DNA from: Cladophialophora immunda
Lineage: Eukaryota > Ascomycota > Eurotiomycetes > Chaetothyriales > Herpotrichiellaceae
DNA length: 64,000 bases
Direction: 5' to 3'
Assembly: GCF_000835495.1 (NCBI RefSeq)
Contig: NW_015622543.1
Location: 3,696,463 to 3,760,462, forward strand
A program made the position numbers and the translations under genes. The first letter of the stretch is position 1; each line of letters opens with the position of its first letter. Below are positions 61,964 to 64,000 of this stretch, piece by piece. A model generated the notes under the pieces. It worked only from the letters and a program-made list of their open reading frames with translations. It was not told the origin of the DNA and searched no databases.

Positions 61964-64000
61964 TCAAGCGCCCGAGTGAATATATGCCCCCCATTGCTGC
62001 GGGTCAGGGTGCTCGCCTCTGACCCGGAGGACAGCAGTCCGCAGAGCCTCCGCGACGTCTCGATTGTCAAGCTGTCGACGTTCCCTACCGATGATGGCAT
62101 CGTAGAAATACCCCGCGACCTCGACACAGACGCTGTCTTCGACGCGCCACAGGCATCCGACGACGTGAGCGAAGCCCGCGACCTGGAGCGCGCTCGAGAT
62201 ATGGATCCCCTCGTCGGCGAACTTGGCGGCGCTGATTTGGGCCGTGGAGCAGGCCGACAGGTACGCGATCCACGCGAGCCCGGCGCGGTCGGCGCTCGAA
62301 ATCCTCGAGACGGTCAATTCGTCCACCTTGGGGCGGCCGGCCTCGTCGTGTTTCTGCAGCAGGAGGTGGCTCCTCGAGGGGTCGCGGCTGTGAGACTTGC
62401 CGTGGCACGCGAAGTGGACGATCTCCGAGTGCCCCATGCTTTCCAAAACGGCGTCGACCGTGGGCTGTGGCAGCGGCACGCAAGTGTACACACCACTGGA
62501 GTCGCACTTCTCTTTGATCAAATCGCTCTCCGGTTGAACACCATCGAGTCCATCATAGCCTGGAGTCGTTGTCATTGTCACCACCGTCACTCGAGGTTGC
62601 TGATGGGGCGTGCGGGCGTACTGTTTTGACTTTTCTCTCGAATAAGACAGCGCCTTGATCGACGGGGTGTAAGAGGGCACCATTCGGTCGAGAGCATTGT
62701 TGTCTGGCTTGTACTTGTTTGCAGAAAGGGATGCGGCATGGAAAGGGAGGCCGCTGGCCACGCCGGCCCCGATCCACCAGACCCTCGGAAGGTGTTCCAT
62801 TGCGCCTGCTGTTGGTCGTGGCCCGAGCGCATCCAGGACCACCTCGACGCAACTTTCCCAGAGCCACGAAAGGAAGAATTCCGTCGTCACCGAACCAGCG
62901 CCCTCGTCCTCGCCTCCTACGTCTCGACCGGCAAGGAAGTCTTGGAACTCGCGGTCGGGAGACCTGAAATTCCGAAGAGCACTCGACACGAAAGCGGGCA
63001 TTTCGCCGCCGGCCCGCAACTTCGGGAGAGGGATCCTCTGCACCTGGGAAGGGGACACAACGATGGCATCGCTGCTGATATCTGTGAGGTTCACCACCAC
63101 GATAGGCCCTTCGCTCGCGCAGGCCTTCATTTTCTCCGTACTGAGACCGCGAAGAAAGTCCTCGTGGCCTCGGATCCGATGGATCTCGGCCAGACACTCT
63201 TCCATCCGGTAAGCAGCGTTTCTGCGCATTTTCATTTGGCCCTCGCCAATGTTGGAACCCTCCAGCATGGGTTGCAGGTATAGCTGGTTTCTCAAATCTC
63301 TGTATCTCTCGGCCAAGTCGGAGCAGGTCGCCTCCAGAGTCTTGAGATCGTCGTGATTGTCTATTGTATAGCCGATCAAAATTGCTTTGCCGAACTCCAG
63401 CTGCTGCAGTGCCTGCTCAACCTGATCTCCTCGGAGTAGTATGGAACACACGTCAGCTGCGAGACTGGAAGTCTCAATGACGGCCTGTTGCTGATCTTTC
63501 CGGCTCAGATATCGGCCACATACCATCGGAAGGAGCTCCATGGCATTTTCTGCTAGAGTCTTCATTTCATCCCAAGCCCCTCTCTGTTGTAAGATCCTGA
63601 TGGCGCGGCGAGACGCCTGGACACGCCTCAGAGGATAGGCCGACTGCATGGTCGCCGCCTCTTTGAAATATTCCAATGCGGTATCCAGGTCGTTTGGGAG
63701 ATGCAACAACGAAGAACGGACGACCGACATGTTTCCCAGATTGAGAAGTTGGCTTGCTCGATCAGGGAGACCCCCTGGAGACGACAGGGACTCCTCTGTG
63801 AGTTTTATGGCCTTTTCCAGATCCCCTGGTGCTTCTTTCTCTCGAAATCGCCAAAGGTAGGAAAGTGACAAGTTCGCCAACCAAGTGTTCCGAAAGGGAT
63901 TGTCCGTTGACAAACGATGAGCTTCTTCACCACACCGGATGGCCTCGTCGATGTCTCTTCCACTTGTATCTCGGTCGGACCGAATCCTCAGCCCGTTTCC
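61964..64000 (-). CDS. TPR-CHAT protein (5' partial, runs off window)
   Basis: The visible part is 678 codons plus stop; the frame is open to the window edge (TPR sequence at 63914-64000), so more TPR repeats lie beyond. Two TPR-like units are seen (DLEKAIKLTEESL and DLDTALEYFKEAA areas). They lead to the shared linker CGRYLSRKDQQQAVIETSSL, almost the same as in the plus-strand CHAT gene at 57570. The CHAT domain has IVHFACHGKSH and AYLSACSTAQIS with the His-Cys dyad intact, then FADEGIHISSALQVAGFAHV and a C-terminal QQWGAYIHSG. The two CHAT proteins are clearly related paralogues, here on opposite strands and convergent, about 2.9 kb apart. Role as for the other CHAT protein: protease-like, unproven. 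Confidence 0.88.
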   Translation of the reverse strand, partial: GNGLRIRSDRDTSGRDIDEAIRCGEEAHRLSTDNPFRNTWLANLSLSYLWRFREKEAPGDLEKAIKLTEESLSSPGGLPDRASQLLNLGNMSVVRSSLLHLPNDLDTALEYFKEAATMQSAYPLRRVQASRRAIRILQQRGAWDEMKTLAENAMELLPMVCGRYLSRKDQQQAVIETSSLAADVCSILLRGDQVEQALQQLEFGKAILIGYTIDNHDDLKTLEATCSDLAERYRDLRNQLYLQPMLEGSNIGEGQMKMRRNAAYRMEECLAEIHRIRGHEDFLRGLSTEKMKACASEGPIVVVNLTDISSDAIVVSPSQVQRIPLPKLRAGGEMPAFVSSALRNFRSPDREFQDFLAGRDVGGEDEGAGSVTTEFFLSWLWESCVEVVLDALGPRPTAGAMEHLPRVWWIGAGVASGLPFHAASLSANKYKPDNNALDRMVPSYTPSIKALSYSREKSKQYARTPHQQPRVTVVTMTTTPGYDGLDGVQPESDLIKEKCDSSGVYTCVPLPQPTVDAVLESMGHSEIVHFACHGKSHSRDPSRSHLLLQKHDEAGRPKVDELTVSRISSADRAGLAWIAYLSACSTAQISAAKFADEGIHISSALQVAGFAHVVGCLWRVEDSVCVEVAGYFYDAIIGRERRQLDNRDVAEALRTAVLRVRGEHPDPQQWGAYIHSGA

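Overview
The window is nuclear DNA of a filamentous ascomycete (Pezizomycotina). The evidence is short introns of about 46-120 nt with GTAAGT-like donors and CTAAC/CTGAC branch sites, intact PAN2, mRNA cap methyltransferase and GRASP genes, and fungus-specific families (HET domain, MARVEL, H-type lectin, fungal transcription factors, CHAT-TPR proteins). The species cannot be fixed from sequence alone. I saw no convincing tRNA, rRNA, transposase or CRISPR.

Layout. 1-4.7 kb: a YAP-like bZIP regulator and a family-2 O-methyltransferase, resembling the edge of a secondary-metabolite locus but with no backbone enzyme in the window. 4.7-13.1 kb: a block bounded by two direct copies of a ~55 bp repeat (4741-4800, 13028-13083), holding a HET-domain gene, a CorA-like membrane protein gene and, tail to tail with it, an intronless 908-aa protein with PfkB-like, P-loop and C-terminal RyR regions. 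13.1-16.5 kb: a membrane-anchored H-type lectin protein, then a six-exon alpha/beta hydrolase ending in a short motif that resembles the HET-s-type amyloid signalling motif. Together, 5-16.5 kb looks like a self/non-self recognition or immunity island.

17-46.5 kb is mostly conserved genes: an HD hydrolase, GRASP (Grh1), a CGFGT-repeat secreted wall protein, a RING protein, Abd1, a divergent sugar transporter/sulfatase pair, a Cys-rich membrane protein, an MDR oxidoreductase, a RING-H2 protein head-to-head with PAN2, a MARVEL protein and a nuclear protein with a PIP-box-like tail.

48.5-64 kb is again accessory: a NYN/CCCH zinc-finger gene broken by one in-frame TAG, a fungal transcription factor, a caspase-like (C14) protein whose tail needs a frameshift or a 41-nt intron, a 13-repeat TPR-CHAT protein, a small gene, a DUF6594 membrane protein and a second, convergent TPR-CHAT gene running off the right edge. 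Caspase-fold proteins with TPR arrays suggest a programmed-death or protease-signalling neighbourhood, matching the amyloid-type hydrolase and HET protein at the other end. Roles in a common system are inference.
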